Assembly: GCA_022824395.1 (NCBI GenBank)
Contig: JAJDZX010000124.1
Coordinates: 1-64,000 of the forward strand
DNA from: Alphaproteobacteria bacterium
GTDB lineage: Bacteria > Pseudomonadota > Alphaproteobacteria > TMED109
Direction of reading: 5' to 3'
DNA length: 64,000 nucleotides
Below are positions 1-9,943 of the stretch, one piece after another (the stretch's first letter is position 1; every line of letters begins with the position of its first letter). The translations under genes were made by a program, and so were the position numbers. The notes under the pieces are model-generated. The model saw nothing but the letters and a program-made list of their open reading frames with translations, ran no database searches and had not been told where the DNA came from.

Positions 1-456
1 CGCCAGCATCGCCGCGATCAGCCCCTCCTCCGCCTCCAGCTCCGCCACCGTCGCCAGGAAGCGCGTGAAGTTGTACGCCGAGGGCACCCCGTCGCGGAAC
101 CGCGCCGGCTCGAACACCACCACGTTGGCCCGCCCGTCCGGTCCCGTCTCCCGCCGGCACCGCGGCCGACCCTGCCGGCCGAGCGCGTCGAACCCGCACA
201 GCTGCAACAGCGCCGGGTTGCGCCGCAACTCCCGCACCAGCGCCTCGAGCGAGGGGTGCTGCAGGACGATCATCGCCACCACCGCCCGCCACATCGCCCG
301 CACCGGGTAGTCGTCACGGCCGCGACCGCGGCGCTTCTCCAGCGCCGCCACCAGAGCCTCGTCCGGCAGCGCCTCCAGCGCCAGCCGCAGCCGCTCGAGG
401 TCCCCCAGCCGGTCGACAGCGTCCCACGAGAACAATAGATTCTGTCCGGTCGCCAT
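1..456 (-). CDS. Transposase, N-terminal part (runs off window start)
   Basis: The minus strand is open from ATG at 456 to the window edge (152 codons). A GGAGGA ribosome site lies about 6 nt before the ATG. The protein begins MATGQNLLFSW and carries the helical N-terminal domain of the DUF772-type transposases (IS5/IS1182-like DDE enzymes): residues 45-85 include RDDYPVRAMW and LVRELRRNPALLQLCGF. The DDE catalytic domain would lie outside the window, so integrity and exact IS family cannot be judged. Its presence marks the left edge as a mobile-element insertion beside the housekeeping yqeY-dnaG-rpoD operon. Confidence 0.8.
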   Translation of the reverse strand, partial: MATGQNLLFSWDAVDRLGDLERLRLALEALPDEALVAALEKRRGRGRDDYPVRAMWRAVVAMIVLQHPSLEALVRELRRNPALLQLCGFDALGRQGRPRCRRETGPDGRANVVVFEPARFRDGVPSAYNFTRFLATVAELEAEEGLIAAMLA

Positions 457-849
457 GGCGCTTCCTCCGGGGAGCCCGGTTGCTTGCTTTCGAACCTTCA
501 ATCGTACGCCATGGCGACCGCTTCCGCCACGGATAACGCCTCTTACATCCTGAATCTGTAAACGTTCCCGAAGACGCGGTCCGCCGACCGGGAACCCCGG
601 GCTCGCATCGGGCCCTGGGGTGGAATCCGCCGAAGCCGCCGCTCCGCCCACCCGAAAGCCGCTGCTTTCCTCACCCCCCGTGGGGTACTGCCGTCAGACC
701 CTGTCGCGTAAACACTTACACGACAACAGGCAAGTCACAGCGCAGGCGGCTCGGAGAAAGCGCGGATCGGGCATTCGGACAGGGCTGGCTGTATAATGCA
801 GGGTTCAGGCTGTCGCCTGCGGGCGCTGAACGTTGTGGGCCGCCGCACC
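457..849. other. Gene-free stretch between transposase and yqeY
   Basis: No credible coding region. It should contain the outer end of the insertion sequence and the promoter of the yqeY-dnaG-rpoD operon. A perfect TATAAT hexamer sits at 792-797, about 50 nt before the chosen yqeY start, but no good -35 hexamer is seen at 16-18 nt, so no promoter is called. I could not identify the terminal inverted repeat of the IS. Confidence 0.5.
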
Positions 850-1317
850 ATGCAACAATCGAATGTTCGCGGACGCCTGCGAGCCGATCTCAAGGCCGCG
901 GTACGTGCGCAGGATAGCGCGCGGGCTGCGACGCTTCGGCTCGTGCTCGCCGCGATCGATGACGCGGAAGCCGATCTGCCGGACGGTGAGGCCGGCCTCG
1001 ATGACGCTGCCGTCCAGGACCTGATCCGGCGACTCCACTGTCACTGTGAGGAAGCCGCCGGAGCGGCGGGAGGCGTGGACGGCGATGCCCAGGTCCGTGA
1101 GTTGCGGCGCGCGGAGCGGGCCGTGCTGGCGGAGTACCTCCCCGAGCCGATGAACGAAACCGAGATGCTGCAAGCGGTCGAGCAGGCGCTCGGGGCGGCG
1201 CAGGCACGTTCCATCCGGGACCTGGGCCGCACGATGGCGGAGCTGCGCAAGGTTTGCACCAATGCCGAGGACCTGGCGCGAGCACGGCGCGAGGCCCGTC
1301 GCCGGCTCGGGGCCTGA
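850..1317 (+). CDS. yqeY: GatB/YqeY domain protein
   Basis: A 155-aa YqeY-family protein, the stand-alone relative of the C-terminal tail domain of GatB. The exact role is unsettled; it is thought to touch tRNA or tRNA-dependent amidation. Visible family features are the N-terminal LRADLKAAVRAQDSARAATLR, a central helical stretch and the C-terminal RDLGRTMAELRK segment. ATG at 850 fits the family N-terminus; an upstream in-frame GTG at 835 is possible. It lies 12 nt before dnaG, the usual alphaproteobacterial yqeY-dnaG-rpoD order, so co-transcription is likely. Confidence 0.85.
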   Translation: MQQSNVRGRLRADLKAAVRAQDSARAATLRLVLAAIDDAEADLPDGEAGLDDAAVQDLIRRLHCHCEEAAGAAGGVDGDAQVRELRRAERAVLAEYLPEPMNETEMLQAVEQALGAAQARSIRDLGRTMAELRKVCTNAEDLARARREARRRLGA

Positions 1318-1329
1318 GCCGGGCCGGTT

Positions 1330-3180
1330 GTGGCGAGACTGTCCGACAGCTTTCTCGAGGAACTGAAGTCCCGCGCTCCCATTGCCTCCATCATCGGACA
1401 GACCGTCCGGCTCAAAGCGGCGGGTGCCGGAAAGTACAAGGGCCTGTGTCCGTTTCACGACGAGAAGACCCCGTCCTTCCACGTCGACGAAGCAAAGGGC
1501 CTTTACCACTGTTTTGGCTGCAAGGCGTCGGGGACCGCCGTCAATTTCGTGATGGCGGCCGAGAACCTCACCTTTATGGACGCGGTACGGAAGGTGGCGG
1601 CACATGCGGGCATGGAGGTACCGCGCACCGGCGCCCGGGTGGACCCGGAGCGTGAGCGTCGGCGGCGACGGGCGCGCGAGGCACTTGACGCGGCCCAGGC
1701 ATACTTCGAGACCGAACTCCGGGCGCCGAGTGGAAGCGCGGCCCGGAAGTATCTCAAGGCCCGGGGAATTCAGGGGGCGGAAGCGAAAGCATTCCGGCTT
1801 GGCTACGCGCCGCGGCACGGCGGCGACCTTGCCAAGCGCATGCGGGCGGCGGGAATCTCGCACGAAGCGCAGCTTGATGCAGGCCTCCTCGGTCGCGACG
1901 ATCGCGGACGCACCTACCCCTTTTTTCGCGATCGCGTGACGTTCCCGATCGCCGACCGACTTGGCGAGGTCGTGGCGTTCGGCGGACGCGCGCTTGATCC
2001 CAAGACTCCGGCCAAGTACCTGAATTCAAGAGAGACTATCGTTTTCGAGAAGGGCCGCACGCTCTACAACCTGCATCAGGCCCGACAGGCCGTGCGGGCG
2101 GCGGGCGCACTTTACGTGGTTGAGGGCTACATGGATGTGATCGCCCTCTCGATGCACGGATTCGAGGCCACGGTCGCCCCTCTGGGGACCGCCCTCACGA
2201 GTGACCAGATCCGCGTCGCGTGGCAGTTGCACGATGAGCCCGTGCTCTGCATGGATGGCGACGCCGCCGGCCGGGCGGCTGCCGTTCGGGCCATGGAGAC
2301 CGTCCTGCCGTCGCTTGCGGCGGGCCGTTCCCTGCGCTTCGCGTTCCTGCCCTCGGGCGAGGATCCCGATTCGCTGGTGCGCAGCCGGGGTGCCGACGCG
2401 TTCCGGGAGGTCGTCGGGGATGCGCGGCCCCTGGTCGACTTGGCCTGGGAAACCGAATTCGCCCGGGAAGGGCTCGATACCCCGGAACGCAAGGTCCATT
2501 TTCAGGAGCGGCTGAATCGACTGGTCCAGGCGATCGAAGATCGCGCGGTCCGCGATGCGTACCACGAGGAGTTCGCGCGCCGCTATCAGGAGACCTGCCA
2601 GGGAACGCTGGAGCCTCGCGCGCTGGCCGGCGGTACCGCACGCCGGGCAACCGGCCAATCCGGACGATTCCGCGAACGCTTCGCGAAGCGCGGCCCGGAC
2701 GGGCTGGTGACCGAGCGCCATCGCGACGCGCAGTTGAATCCGGGAGCCGCCCGCCGCGAACGGTCCATCGTGCAGGCCGTCATCAACGTGCCCGAATTGC
2801 TCGACCACGTCGAGGAAAAGTTCGCCGAAGTGCCGTTCCGCGCGGTTCCGGGCCTTGACGCAGTGCGCACTGAACTCCTAAATAGACATGCACACAGCGA
2901 CCCCGTTGACCCGTCGAGTGTCCGTCCGTGGCTGGAAGGCCGCGGTCTTGCCGGGCTTCTCGACGAAGGAGCCTCGTCCGACCGTTGGGATAGCCGCCGT
3001 GTCGTGGAGCCGTTTGTGCTCCCCGACGGCGGCCTCAACGCTGCGCTAGCGGGTTGGGAGGCCGCCGTCGAAATCCAGTTCGCCTGGGTGCACCGCCATG
3101 ATCCCCCTCCGTCGGCGACGACGGACCAGGCGGTTGCGCCGGGGCCCGACGAAGAGATCCCGTGGAGCCCACAGCCATGA
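1330..3180 (+). CDS. dnaG: DNA primase DnaG
   Basis: Synthesises RNA primers for replication, working with the DnaB helicase. 616 aa with GTG start. Domain order is normal: N-terminal zinc-binding CHC2 domain with C40-x2-H43 and C61-x2-C64, then the catalytic core with a TOPRIM fold (EGYMD near residue 264 and the DGD acidic motif near 302), then a helicase-interacting C-terminal region that looks diverged. It sits between yqeY and rpoD and its TGA overlaps the rpoD start (ATGA), indicating translational coupling. Confidence 0.95.
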   Translation: MARLSDSFLEELKSRAPIASIIGQTVRLKAAGAGKYKGLCPFHDEKTPSFHVDEAKGLYHCFGCKASGTAVNFVMAAENLTFMDAVRKVAAHAGMEVPRTGARVDPERERRRRRAREALDAAQAYFETELRAPSGSAARKYLKARGIQGAEAKAFRLGYAPRHGGDLAKRMRAAGISHEAQLDAGLLGRDDRGRTYPFFRDRVTFPIADRLGEVVAFGGRALDPKTPAKYLNSRETIVFEKGRTLYNLHQARQAVRAAGALYVVEGYMDVIALSMHGFEATVAPLGTALTSDQIRVAWQLHDEPVLCMDGDAAGRAAAVRAMETVLPSLAAGRSLRFAFLPSGEDPDSLVRSRGADAFREVVGDARPLVDLAWETEFAREGLDTPERKVHFQERLNRLVQAIEDRAVRDAYHEEFARRYQETCQGTLEPRALAGGTARRATGQSGRFRERFAKRGPDGLVTERHRDAQLNPGAARRERSIVQAVINVPELLDHVEEKFAEVPFRAVPGLDAVRTELLNRHAHSDPVDPSSVRPWLEGRGLAGLLDEGASSDRWDSRRVVEPFVLPDGGLNAALAGWEAAVEIQFAWVHRHDPPPSATTDQAVAPGPDEEIPWSPQP

Positions 3181-5036
3181 GTAAAGCCGACACCAGTGCC
3201 GCGGCGACCCGGGAAGCAGGGATGGAGGCGGTGCGCGCCCTGATTCAGAAATCGATGGCGCGCGGCTGGGTCAGTACGGAAGAGATTGCGGAGGCCGTAC
3301 CGGCCGATATGGTCGAGAATCTCGACAAGATTCACGGCTACTTCACCGCGAGTTCGATTCGGGTGCTGAAGCCGAACGAGGTCCCCAGCGAGAAGAGCGC
3401 ACCGCTGTCGGGTGGCGTGATCGACTCGCCGGCGCGTACCCCGGCGCAACCGAACGAGATCACGGGACGGACCGACGATCCCGTACGGATGTACCTCCGG
3501 GACATGAACGGTATCGACCTGCTCACGCGCGAGGGCGAGATCGCGATCGCCAAGCGGATGGAGATCGGTCGCAGGAAGGCGGTCGAGGCCTTGGTCGAAA
3601 GTCCGCGGACCCTCGACTGCGTGATCGAGTGGCAACGGCAGATCGAGGCCAAGGAAGTCCCGTTCCGTGAGGTGATCGATCTCGAGGCGACCCACGCGCT
3701 CATGTCCAATCGGGCTTCGCCCGCCGCCCCTTCGACCAAGGACGGCAAACCAACACCGACCACCGGCGGCGCCAAGCAGTCGGTGGCGTCGATGGAAAAG
3801 ACGGTCCGGCCGGCCGTCATGACCATTTTGGCGGAACTCGGGGAGCTCAAGGTTGGGCTGGACAAGGTGCATGCGCGCCGGATCCGCTACGCGGCCGAAG
3901 GGAAGCCGCTTCCGAAGACCACCGAGCTGCGCTGCCGCCGTGCGCGCGCTCGTTCGGTGGCGCTGCTGAGCGAGTTCTTCCTCATGCCGGCCAAGACGCG
4001 GGAGCTCGCCGACGAGCTGTACGATTGGAACCGCGCACTTACGCGTGCCGAAGGGAAGCTGCGTGCCCTCGTCGAGCAGAGCGGCACTACCCTGTCGGAA
4101 TTCCTCCGGCAGTACTCGGCCAACGAACTGGATGTTGCCCAGCTGGCGAAGCTCATTCGGGTGAAGGACCCGGAAGCGCGCGAGCGGGCGACGGAACGGC
4201 TGCAGGCCTCCTGTGCGGCCATTCGAACTGTGGCCGAAGAAAGCAAGCTGGTCCCGAAGGAGTTCCGGGCCATCGTGGGGCGCGTGCACCGGGCGGAGCA
4301 CGAATCCGAGCAGGCAAAAGGCGAGATGATCGCCGCCAACCTGCGGCTCGTCGTGTCCATCGCCAAGAAGTACACCAACCGCGGCCTGCAGTTCCCGGAT
4401 CTCATGCAGGAAGGCAACATCGGCCTGATGAAGGCGGTGGAGAAGTTCGAGTACCGTCTGGGGTACAAGTTCTCAACCTACGCGACCTGGTGGATTCGGC
4501 AGGCGATCACGCGCTCGATTGCTGATCAGGCGCGGACGATCCGCATCCCCGTGCACATGATCGAGACGATCAACAAGATCATCCGGACCCAGCGTCAGAT
4601 CCTGCATGAAAGTGGCCACGAAGCCTCGCCGGAAGAGATCGCCGAAAAGCTCGGCATGCCGCTGGAGAAAGTCAGCCGGGTGATGAAGATCTCGAAGGAG
4701 CCGATCAGTCTCGACAAGCAGGTCGGCGAGGATGAGGACACCAACTACGGGGAGTTCATCGCCGACGAGAATGCGATGATGCCCGACGAGGCCGTCGTAC
4801 GCGCCAAGCTCGGCGAGCAGGTGTCCTGGGCACTGTCATCGCTCACGCCGCGTGAGGACCGGGTGATCCGCATGCGATTCGGCATCGGCACCCAGACCGA
4901 CCACACGCTGGAAGAGGTCGGCAAGCAGTTCAACGTCACGCGCGAGCGAATCCGCCAGATCGAGGCCAAGGCTCTCCGGAAGCTGCGACACCCCTCCCGG
5001 CGACAGAAGCTGGAAGGCTTCCTTGACGACCGGTAA
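3177..5036 (+). CDS. rpoD: RNA polymerase sigma factor RpoD (sigma-70)
   Basis: Primary sigma factor. 619 aa from the ATG at 3177, which overlaps the dnaG stop as ATGA; an in-frame GTG five codons upstream is less likely. Region 1.1 is at the N-terminus, region 1.2 carries [10 protein letters not shown], and the non-conserved insert has an Ala/Pro/Thr-rich stretch. Region 2 ([19 protein letters not shown], then the [17 protein letters not shown] helix that binds the -10 element), region 3 and region 4 ([20 protein letters not shown]) are all intact. Size and layout match alphaproteobacterial RpoD. Confidence 0.97.
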   Translation: MSKADTSAAATREAGMEAVRALIQKSMARGWVSTEEIAEAVPADMVENLDKIHGYFTASSIRVLKPNEVPSEKSAPLSGGVIDSPARTPAQPNEITGRTDDPVRMYLRDMNGIDLLTREGEIAIAKRMEIGRRKAVEALVESPRTLDCVIEWQRQIEAKEVPFREVIDLEATHALMSNRASPAAPSTKDGKPTPTTGGAKQSVASMEKTVRPAVMTILAELGELKVGLDKVHARRIRYAAEGKPLPKTTELRCRRARARSVALLSEFFLMPAKTRELADELYDWNRALTRAEGKLRALVEQSGTTLSEFLRQYSANELDVAQLAKLIRVKDPEARERATERLQASCAAIRTVAEESKLVPKEFRAIVGRVHRAEHESEQAKGEMIAANLRLVVSIAKKYTNRGLQFPDLMQEGNIGLMKAVEKFEYRLGYKFSTYATWWIRQAITRSIADQARTIRIPVHMIETINKIIRTQRQILHESGHEASPEEIAEKLGMPLEKVSRVMKISKEPISLDKQVGEDEDTNYGEFIADENAMMPDEAVVRAKLGEQVSWALSSLTPREDRVIRMRFGIGTQTDHTLEEVGKQFNVTRERIRQIEAKALRKLRHPSRRQKLEGFLDDR

Positions 5037-5048
5037 ATGATTCCTGCG

Positions 5049-5125
5049 GGGCCCGTAGCTCAATTGGTCAGAGCTGACCGCTCATAACGGTTAGGTTGCA
5101 GGTTCGAGTCCTGCCGGGCCCACCA
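5049..5125 (+). tRNA. tRNA with CAU anticodon (Ile2 or elongator Met)
   Basis: 77-nt cloverleaf including encoded CCA. The acceptor GGGCCCG pairs with CGGGCCC, the D-arm is GCTC..GAGC, the anticodon arm is GACCG-CTCATAA-CGGTT (anticodon CAT at 5083-5085) and the T-loop is TTCGAGT. It starts 12 nt after rpoD. A CAU anticodon is shared by initiator Met, elongator Met and lysidine-modified Ile2. The 1:72 G-C pair excludes the usual initiator. The GGGCC acceptor resembles tRNA-Ile2, but identity is not certain. Confidence 0.92.
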
Positions 5126-5133
5126 CGTGGGTG

Positions 5134-5964
5134 TCAGCGTCCGTGGTAGGCGCCCGGACGTTTCTCGAAGAACGCTGCGAGGGCTTCGTGGTGGTCATCC
5201 GTCTGGTGGGCCACGCCCTGGTACACGGCACAAGTGTCCAGGAATTGGTCGAGCGGCATGGATTGTGCCATCCGTAGGAGCCGCTTGGCGTACCGGAGCG
5301 TAACGGGCGGCTTGGCTGCGATGGTGGCCGCCAGTTCAAGCGCTCGATGCCGGAGTTCATCATCCGGCACCACTTCGAGCAGCAGACCGACGGCGAGAGC
5401 TTCGGCGGCCCCCACCGTGCGTCCGGTGAACGTCATCTCGGCCGCCCGCTGCACGCCGACGACGCGCGGCAGGAACCACGCGCCGCCGTCGCCGGGGATG
5501 ATGCCCAGGTTCACGAAACTCTCGGCAAATCGCGCGGAATCGCCGCCGATCCGGATGTCGCACATGCAGGCGAGATCGCAGCCGGCGCCGATCGCCGGAC
5601 CGTTCACGGCGGCAATCACCGGCACGTCGAGGTCCGAGATCGCGCGCGGCATCTGCTGAATGCCGTGCCGGTATGCATGTTCGATGTCCTGCACGGGACC
5701 TTCGAAGTCGCCGGACCGGTCGCGCATGTCCTTCACGTTGCCCCCGGCCGAGAACGCGCTCCCGTTGCCGGTCAGGACCAGAACGGAAACGGCCCGTGAC
5801 CGGTTGATCCAGGCCGTCACGGCCAGCAGGTCTTCCAGGATCTTCGTACCCGTGAGCGCATTGCGCACATCGTGGCGGTCGAATGCGAGAAGAGCGGCGC
5901 GGCCCTGAATCTCGAGCGTGCAGTTGGAGACGGCAGGAGGGTTCGTCGGCGTCTGATGGTCCAT
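5134..5964 (-). CDS. Enoyl-CoA hydratase/isomerase (crotonase) family protein
   Basis: 276 aa from the ATG at 5964; an upstream in-frame start at 5988 would add 8 residues. Crotonase-fold oxyanion-hole segments are visible: SAFSAGGNVKDM and GPAIGAGCDLACMCDIR. The usual second catalytic Glu region reads GIIPGDGGAWFLPRVVG, the GDGG variant with Asp in place of Glu, so the precise reaction (hydration, isomerisation or thioester chemistry) is uncertain. It is convergent with the upstream tRNA and monocistronic. A role in acyl-CoA degradation is inferred from family only. Confidence 0.85.
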   Translation of the reverse strand: MDHQTPTNPPAVSNCTLEIQGRAALLAFDRHDVRNALTGTKILEDLLAVTAWINRSRAVSVLVLTGNGSAFSAGGNVKDMRDRSGDFEGPVQDIEHAYRHGIQQMPRAISDLDVPVIAAVNGPAIGAGCDLACMCDIRIGGDSARFAESFVNLGIIPGDGGAWFLPRVVGVQRAAEMTFTGRTVGAAEALAVGLLLEVVPDDELRHRALELAATIAAKPPVTLRYAKRLLRMAQSMPLDQFLDTCAVYQGVAHQTDDHHEALAAFFEKRPGAYHGR

Positions 5965-6314
5965 GGGTCGGTGTCCTGAGCGGGTCACGAGGCCGGTGCG
6001 GTGCCGTATCCTACGCGGAGCGACTTCGATCGTACGTCTGAGTTCACAGGCACCGCTGGCTGACCCGGCGTCCGACCTGAAGTCGATGCAGCGCCAGTGG
6101 TCGAGCCAATTGAGGTCATGCTGGCCGGTACACGGGCGGCCGGAATTGCTGTCCTGCGTGTACGCCCGTGCAGGTGATTGCGAGAGCCAACCTGATCGGG
6201 TCGGGCACTTTCCGCATCGAACCGGGACCTGAGTCGGGAGGCGTAAACGAGGTTTGACGGAGACGCACGGGATTGGAATGATGCGATGACGTTCTCCCTG
6301 TCTGTTGACCTGCC
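5965..6314. other. Intergenic, divergent promoters
   Basis: Lies between the divergent enoyl-CoA hydratase and HEAT-repeat genes, so it should carry both promoters. No gene is recognisable. An imperfect inverted repeat with arms near GTACACGGGC (6129-6138) and GTGTACGCCCGTG (about 6158-6170) could form a hairpin, but nothing ties it to a function. Confidence 0.4.
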
Positions 6315-7688
6315 GTGCCTCGAGTCTTCCAGGCCCTGTTGCCCCTTGCCGTAGTCCTTGTCTCGGCGTGGCCTCCGCAGGCGGCGACGCTGGACGAGGT
6401 ATCGGCCTTGATATCCGAGTTGCAGGCTGCCACCACCCACGATCGCGCCGGCGCTGCAGTCCGGCTGGGCGAGCTCGGATCCAACGCCAACACCGCCATC
6501 GACGCGCTGATCGGGTCGGCGTTGCACGATTCGGACCATGTCGTTCGCATTCGCGCCATTCGCGCGCTTGAACGCATCAGTGGTCAGGCAAACGTGACGA
6601 TCACTGCCCTGATCGAACTGCTTGACGATCCGCACCCGGAGATTCGGTGGGCGGCGGCGGGCGCGATGGAAAGCTTCGGCCTCAAGGCGGTAGTGGCCAC
6701 ACCGGCGCTGGTCGGCTTGTTGGACGATCCCGACCCGGCAGTTCAGGCGTCCGCGGCGTCGACCCTCGGCAAGATGGGACCGGTCGCGGTTGCCGCCCTG
6801 ATGCAGGTCTTGGACGATCCCGACCGCGTCAAGAGGATGAACGCGCTGAAGGGCCTCGCCGCGCACGGTGCCCGCGCCGGAGTCGCGGTTCCGCGTGTCA
6901 CGCCAATCACCCGGGATCCCGATCCGGAGATGCGTGCTCTGGCACTTCTGTGCCTCCGCCGCATTGCCGGGGACCGGAATTGGCCCGGCGAGTCCGGCTG
7001 GCTCACCGATCCGCAGGCGGAAATCTGGCCCAAGGCGATGACATCGGCGGAACGCCTGCGGGGATATCCTTCGCTTCGGCGGGCGATCGTGGAAGCATCC
7101 CTGCAGGTATTCGGTGAGCTGGTGGCCGATCCCGATCCGAGCGTGCGTTACGAAGCGGTCAAGGGTTTCGCGGATCTTGGTGAGGACGGGCAGTCGGGGG
7201 CGCAGCTGGTGGCCCCGCTGCTGCGGGACCCGGACTCGCGCATCCGGCGCGCGGCGGCGGATGCACTAGGGGGAATGGGATCCGAAGCGGTTGTCGATCT
7301 GGTCCCCGAGCTGGTTTCGGCGCTGGCAGATCCGGACGAGAACGTTCGCTGGGCGGTCATCCAGGCATTACGTAACGTGGGAGCCAGCGCGCTGACGGAA
7401 CTCGCCATTGTCCTGGAATACGGCGATCGCCTCCTGCTCCCCGGCGTGCTGGCTACCGTGATCGAACTTGGCCCGGTCGCAGCAGACACCGCCGTGTTCC
7501 TGTTGCCGTACCTCGCGGCCGAGGATTCGGGGGTCCGAGCGCTGACGGCCGAAGCACTGGGGAGCGTCGGCGCCACCCAGGCCGCCGATGCGCTGCATAC
7601 GGCGCTCGATGACCAGGCCGAAGAGGTCCGCCTGGCGGCGGCGTGGGCACTGGCCGCGCTCGGCACGGATGTGCCGGTAGCGCGATGA
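6315..7688 (+). CDS. Secreted HEAT-repeat protein
   Basis: 457 aa with a GTG start and a Sec signal peptide (cleavage near PPQAA, about residue 24). The rest is a solenoid of at least nine HEAT/PBS-lyase-like repeats, each with a D-D/P-D-P turn followed by an Ala-rich helix, for example DDPHPEIRWAAAGAMESFG, ADPDPSVRYEAVKGFADLG and RDPDSRIRRAAADALGGMG. A central insert (about residues 215-255) breaks the periodicity. Such solenoids are protein-binding scaffolds, here presumably periplasmic. The stop overlaps the start of the next gene (ATGA), so the two products probably work together. Confidence 0.8.
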   Translation: MPRVFQALLPLAVVLVSAWPPQAATLDEVSALISELQAATTHDRAGAAVRLGELGSNANTAIDALIGSALHDSDHVVRIRAIRALERISGQANVTITALIELLDDPHPEIRWAAAGAMESFGLKAVVATPALVGLLDDPDPAVQASAASTLGKMGPVAVAALMQVLDDPDRVKRMNALKGLAAHGARAGVAVPRVTPITRDPDPEMRALALLCLRRIAGDRNWPGESGWLTDPQAEIWPKAMTSAERLRGYPSLRRAIVEASLQVFGELVADPDPSVRYEAVKGFADLGEDGQSGAQLVAPLLRDPDSRIRRAAADALGGMGSEAVVDLVPELVSALADPDENVRWAVIQALRNVGASALTELAIVLEYGDRLLLPGVLATVIELGPVAADTAVFLLPYLAAEDSGVRALTAEALGSVGATQAADALHTALDDQAEEVRLAAAWALAALGTDVPVAR

Positions 7689-8422
7689 AGCGCTGGTGGG
7701 GCCTGCTGGCCGTTGCCGTCCTGGCGGCAGCCGAATGCGCAACTGCTGCGGAAGCGGTGGACATGGAGCTGATCATCGCGATCGACGTTTCGTCGAGCGT
7801 GGACGAACGGGAATACCGCCTGCAAATGGGGGGGATCGCCGCTGCGTTCCGCAATCCGTCAGTGCTCGACGCGATCCGCTCGGTCGGGCCGGGGGGATTG
7901 GCGGTGCTCGTGATGCAGTGGTCGGACAACCGTGAACAGACGCCGGTGACCGGCTGGCGCGTGATCCGGAGTACCGGGGACGCGGTGCGATTCTCGCGTG
8001 AGTTGCGCGCGGCGCCCCGGGCGATACCGGGCGGTCAGACCTCCATCGCCGGTGCGATCGAATTCGCCATGGGGGAATTGGCCACCAACGGATTTGAAGG
8101 CAACCGCCGGGTGATCGATGTATCTGGTGATGGCCGCGCTAACAATGGCGTGCATCCCATGGCGCTCCGCGATCAGGCGATCGAGCAGGGAGTGACTGTC
8201 AATGGCCTCGCGATCCTGAACGAAGAGCCGTTTCTCGATGACTACTTCGAGCACAGCGTCATCGGCGGTGCCGGTGCCTTCCTGATGGTGGCGGACGACT
8301 ATCGGGATTTCGCTGCAGCGATCCAGCAGAAACTGCTACGTGAGATCGGTTTGCCCGTCGCCATGCAGGATCGTCCGGCCGGGGGGACGACCGCGTCTTC
8401 GGGACGTTTCGAGACCTTCTGA
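7685..8422 (+). CDS. DUF1194 secreted VWA-like protein
   Basis: 245 aa with signal peptide (MKRWWGLLAVAVLAAAECATA). This is the DUF1194 family, a von Willebrand factor A-type fold common in alphaproteobacteria. The metal-binding MIDAS-like motif DVSSSVDE follows the signal peptide, and later segments such as GGQTSIAGAIEFAM and RRVIDVSGDGRANNG fit the family. Translationally coupled to the upstream HEAT-repeat gene. Likely a periplasmic, metal-dependent protein-binding module; its substrate is unknown. Confidence 0.85.
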   Translation: MKRWWGLLAVAVLAAAECATAAEAVDMELIIAIDVSSSVDEREYRLQMGGIAAAFRNPSVLDAIRSVGPGGLAVLVMQWSDNREQTPVTGWRVIRSTGDAVRFSRELRAAPRAIPGGQTSIAGAIEFAMGELATNGFEGNRRVIDVSGDGRANNGVHPMALRDQAIEQGVTVNGLAILNEEPFLDDYFEHSVIGGAGAFLMVADDYRDFAAAIQQKLLREIGLPVAMQDRPAGGTTASSGRFETF

Positions 8423-8511
8423 GCCCGCCACACGGAGAGTGACGGGCGCCGGGGATGGGCTCGGCTGCGATAGCTAAGGGAGCACTGCCCGGGTGCCGAA
8501 CGGGCCGGCCA

Positions 8512-8991
8512 TTACCGTTGCGCTTCCTCCACGATCGGGTTGTAGCCTTCTTCGAACTCGCCTCCGGCGACCCGATCCTTGTACTCCTTACGCAGGTAAG
8601 CGATGATCGACCAGATGTCGTCGTCCGAAAGGGTGCGCGAAAATCCACCCATCTGCGTGGGACGGCCGTTGATCGTAAGGCCGCCGGCGATCACGGAATA
8701 AATGTCGAGATTCCTGCCGCCGCCCTTCTTGAACTTGTTGCAGCTGAGACAAGGCCCCTTCGCGCCGATGCCGCGGCTTCCGTGGCAGAAACCGCAACGG
8801 GCGCCGTAGCGCTCCTTGCCGTGCTCGATCGCCGCCGCGTCGCCTTCCAGCGGGTTCTCGATGTCGTCTTCGCCGCCATAGCCGAGGTCTTCGGCAGCAA
8901 CCGCGTTCTGCGCCAGCAGCAGGCAGGCGGCAACCGCGCAGACAAGAAACAGGGGGGTGCGGCGTGGGAAGAGTGAATCCATGGAAATCAT
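8512..8991 (-). CDS. xoxG: Cytochrome c, electron acceptor of XoxF (XoxG-like)
   Basis: 159 aa with signal peptide ending near NAVAAED. A single class I c-type haem site CGFCH at residues 66-70 and a likely distal Met in PTQMGGF (residue 114). An extra CLSC pair (81-84) is present. XoxG accepts electrons from the PQQ/lanthanide methanol dehydrogenase XoxF in the periplasm. It is the last gene of the minus-strand xoxF-xoxJ-xoxG run, 16 nt after xoxJ. Either ATG at 8991 or the one three codons later may be the start. Assignment as XoxG rests on context, since small cytochromes c are hard to tell apart. Confidence 0.82.
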   Translation of the reverse strand: MISMDSLFPRRTPLFLVCAVAACLLLAQNAVAAEDLGYGGEDDIENPLEGDAAAIEHGKERYGARCGFCHGSRGIGAKGPCLSCNKFKKGGGRNLDIYSVIAGGLTINGRPTQMGGFSRTLSDDDIWSIIAYLRKEYKDRVAGGEFEEGYNPIVEEAQR

Positions 8992-9007
8992 CCAGGCCTA
9001 GCCGGCG

Positions 9008-9832
9008 TCAGCCAGGGAACGGCGCGAAGTAGGGAATCTGATAGCCGGTGACGATCGACTCGATGGTGCCGTCGGCCAGCATAGTCGCCAGTTGGGAATT
9101 GATCAGATCGATCAAGCGGGTTTCGCCGTTTGGGATGGCGGCACCCACGTTCCAGCGGAGCCCCGAGATCGGCTCGAAAGCATCAATCAGCGAATAGTTG
9201 ACGTTCTTGTGCCGTCGGCGTTCGATGGCAAGGGCGGGTGCCCACACCATGGCGGCCTTGGTCTCGCGGTTGCGCAGGCCGTCCAGGACCCGCCGGTTGC
9301 CGAGATAGAGCTCGCGCTCGATGCCGTTGTCGATGAGGTAACCATCCATGGCAGTCGACATGGCCACCCCAATGTCGGTGTGCTGGGCGATTTCCTCAAG
9401 GGTGGCAACATTCGCGAGTTCCGGGTCGACCACCGGGATGTACGCGAGTCCGACGTACGGTGCCGAAAAGACCAGGCCCTTTTCACCGATCTCTTCGACG
9501 TTGTCCGGATGGACCGCAATGCCCGCGAAGATCTGGCAGCGCCCCTTGGCAATCGAATTGCGCAACGCCCTCCCTAGGCCACCCCGGGTTCCGGTGTTGG
9601 ACCAGTAAATTTCGGTCTGCCAGCCGTTGTTGGCAGCGATCTGCGAGAAGATCTCGACGTCGAAGCCGCGTGGATAGTCGGTCGACGAACTGTGTGGCCA
9701 GTTGTAGGGGTCGGCGCAGATGGTAAGCACGCCGCGCGCCTCGATCTTGCCGAGTGCGTCTTCGGCTTGGGCGGGCGTGCTCATGACGAAAGCTAGCGCG
9801 CCGACGGCGGCGCAGATGGAAAACAGTTTCAC
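9008..9832 (-). CDS. xoxJ: Periplasmic binding-protein-like XoxJ
   Basis: 274 aa with signal peptide (cleavage near STPAQAED). The extracellular solute-binding fold begins ARGVLTICADPYNWPHSS, typical of the quinoprotein-dehydrogenase-associated MxaJ/XoxJ group rather than an ABC transporter receptor. XoxJ is thought to activate or assist maturation of XoxF. It lies between xoxF and xoxG on the same strand. The 111-nt gap from xoxF contains a strong terminator hairpin, so expression may be lower than xoxF or use its own promoter. Confidence 0.85.
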   Translation of the reverse strand: MKLFSICAAVGALAFVMSTPAQAEDALGKIEARGVLTICADPYNWPHSSSTDYPRGFDVEIFSQIAANNGWQTEIYWSNTGTRGGLGRALRNSIAKGRCQIFAGIAVHPDNVEEIGEKGLVFSAPYVGLAYIPVVDPELANVATLEEIAQHTDIGVAMSTAMDGYLIDNGIERELYLGNRRVLDGLRNRETKAAMVWAPALAIERRRHKNVNYSLIDAFEPISGLRWNVGAAIPNGETRLIDLINSQLATMLADGTIESIVTGYQIPYFAPFPG

Positions 9833-9883
9833 GGGGGCGACTCCGGATTAAAGGCGGATCAGTCCAGTGCAGATATATAGGTG

Positions 9884-9919
9884 GAAGAAAAGGGGGAGGG
9901 CAGCGCGCTGCCCTCCCCC
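9884..9919 (-). terminator. Intrinsic terminator after xoxF
   Basis: A perfect 28-nt palindrome spans 9892-9919 (arms GGGGGAGGGCAGCG / CGCTGCCCTCCCCC). Read on the minus strand it starts 24 nt past the xoxF stop and is followed by TTTTCTTCC. Stem plus U-rich tail is a classic Rho-independent terminator. It sits before xoxJ, so it would cap most xoxF transcripts and set a xoxF-high, xoxJG-low ratio. Confidence 0.85.
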
Positions 9920-9943
9920 GGAAGAGTCGCGGATGCGAACTAC

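Noticed and set aside
792-797. Perfect TATAAT as a -10 box for yqeY-dnaG-rpoD
   Set aside because: No acceptable -35 hexamer at 16-18 nt; one matching hexamer alone is weak evidence in this context.
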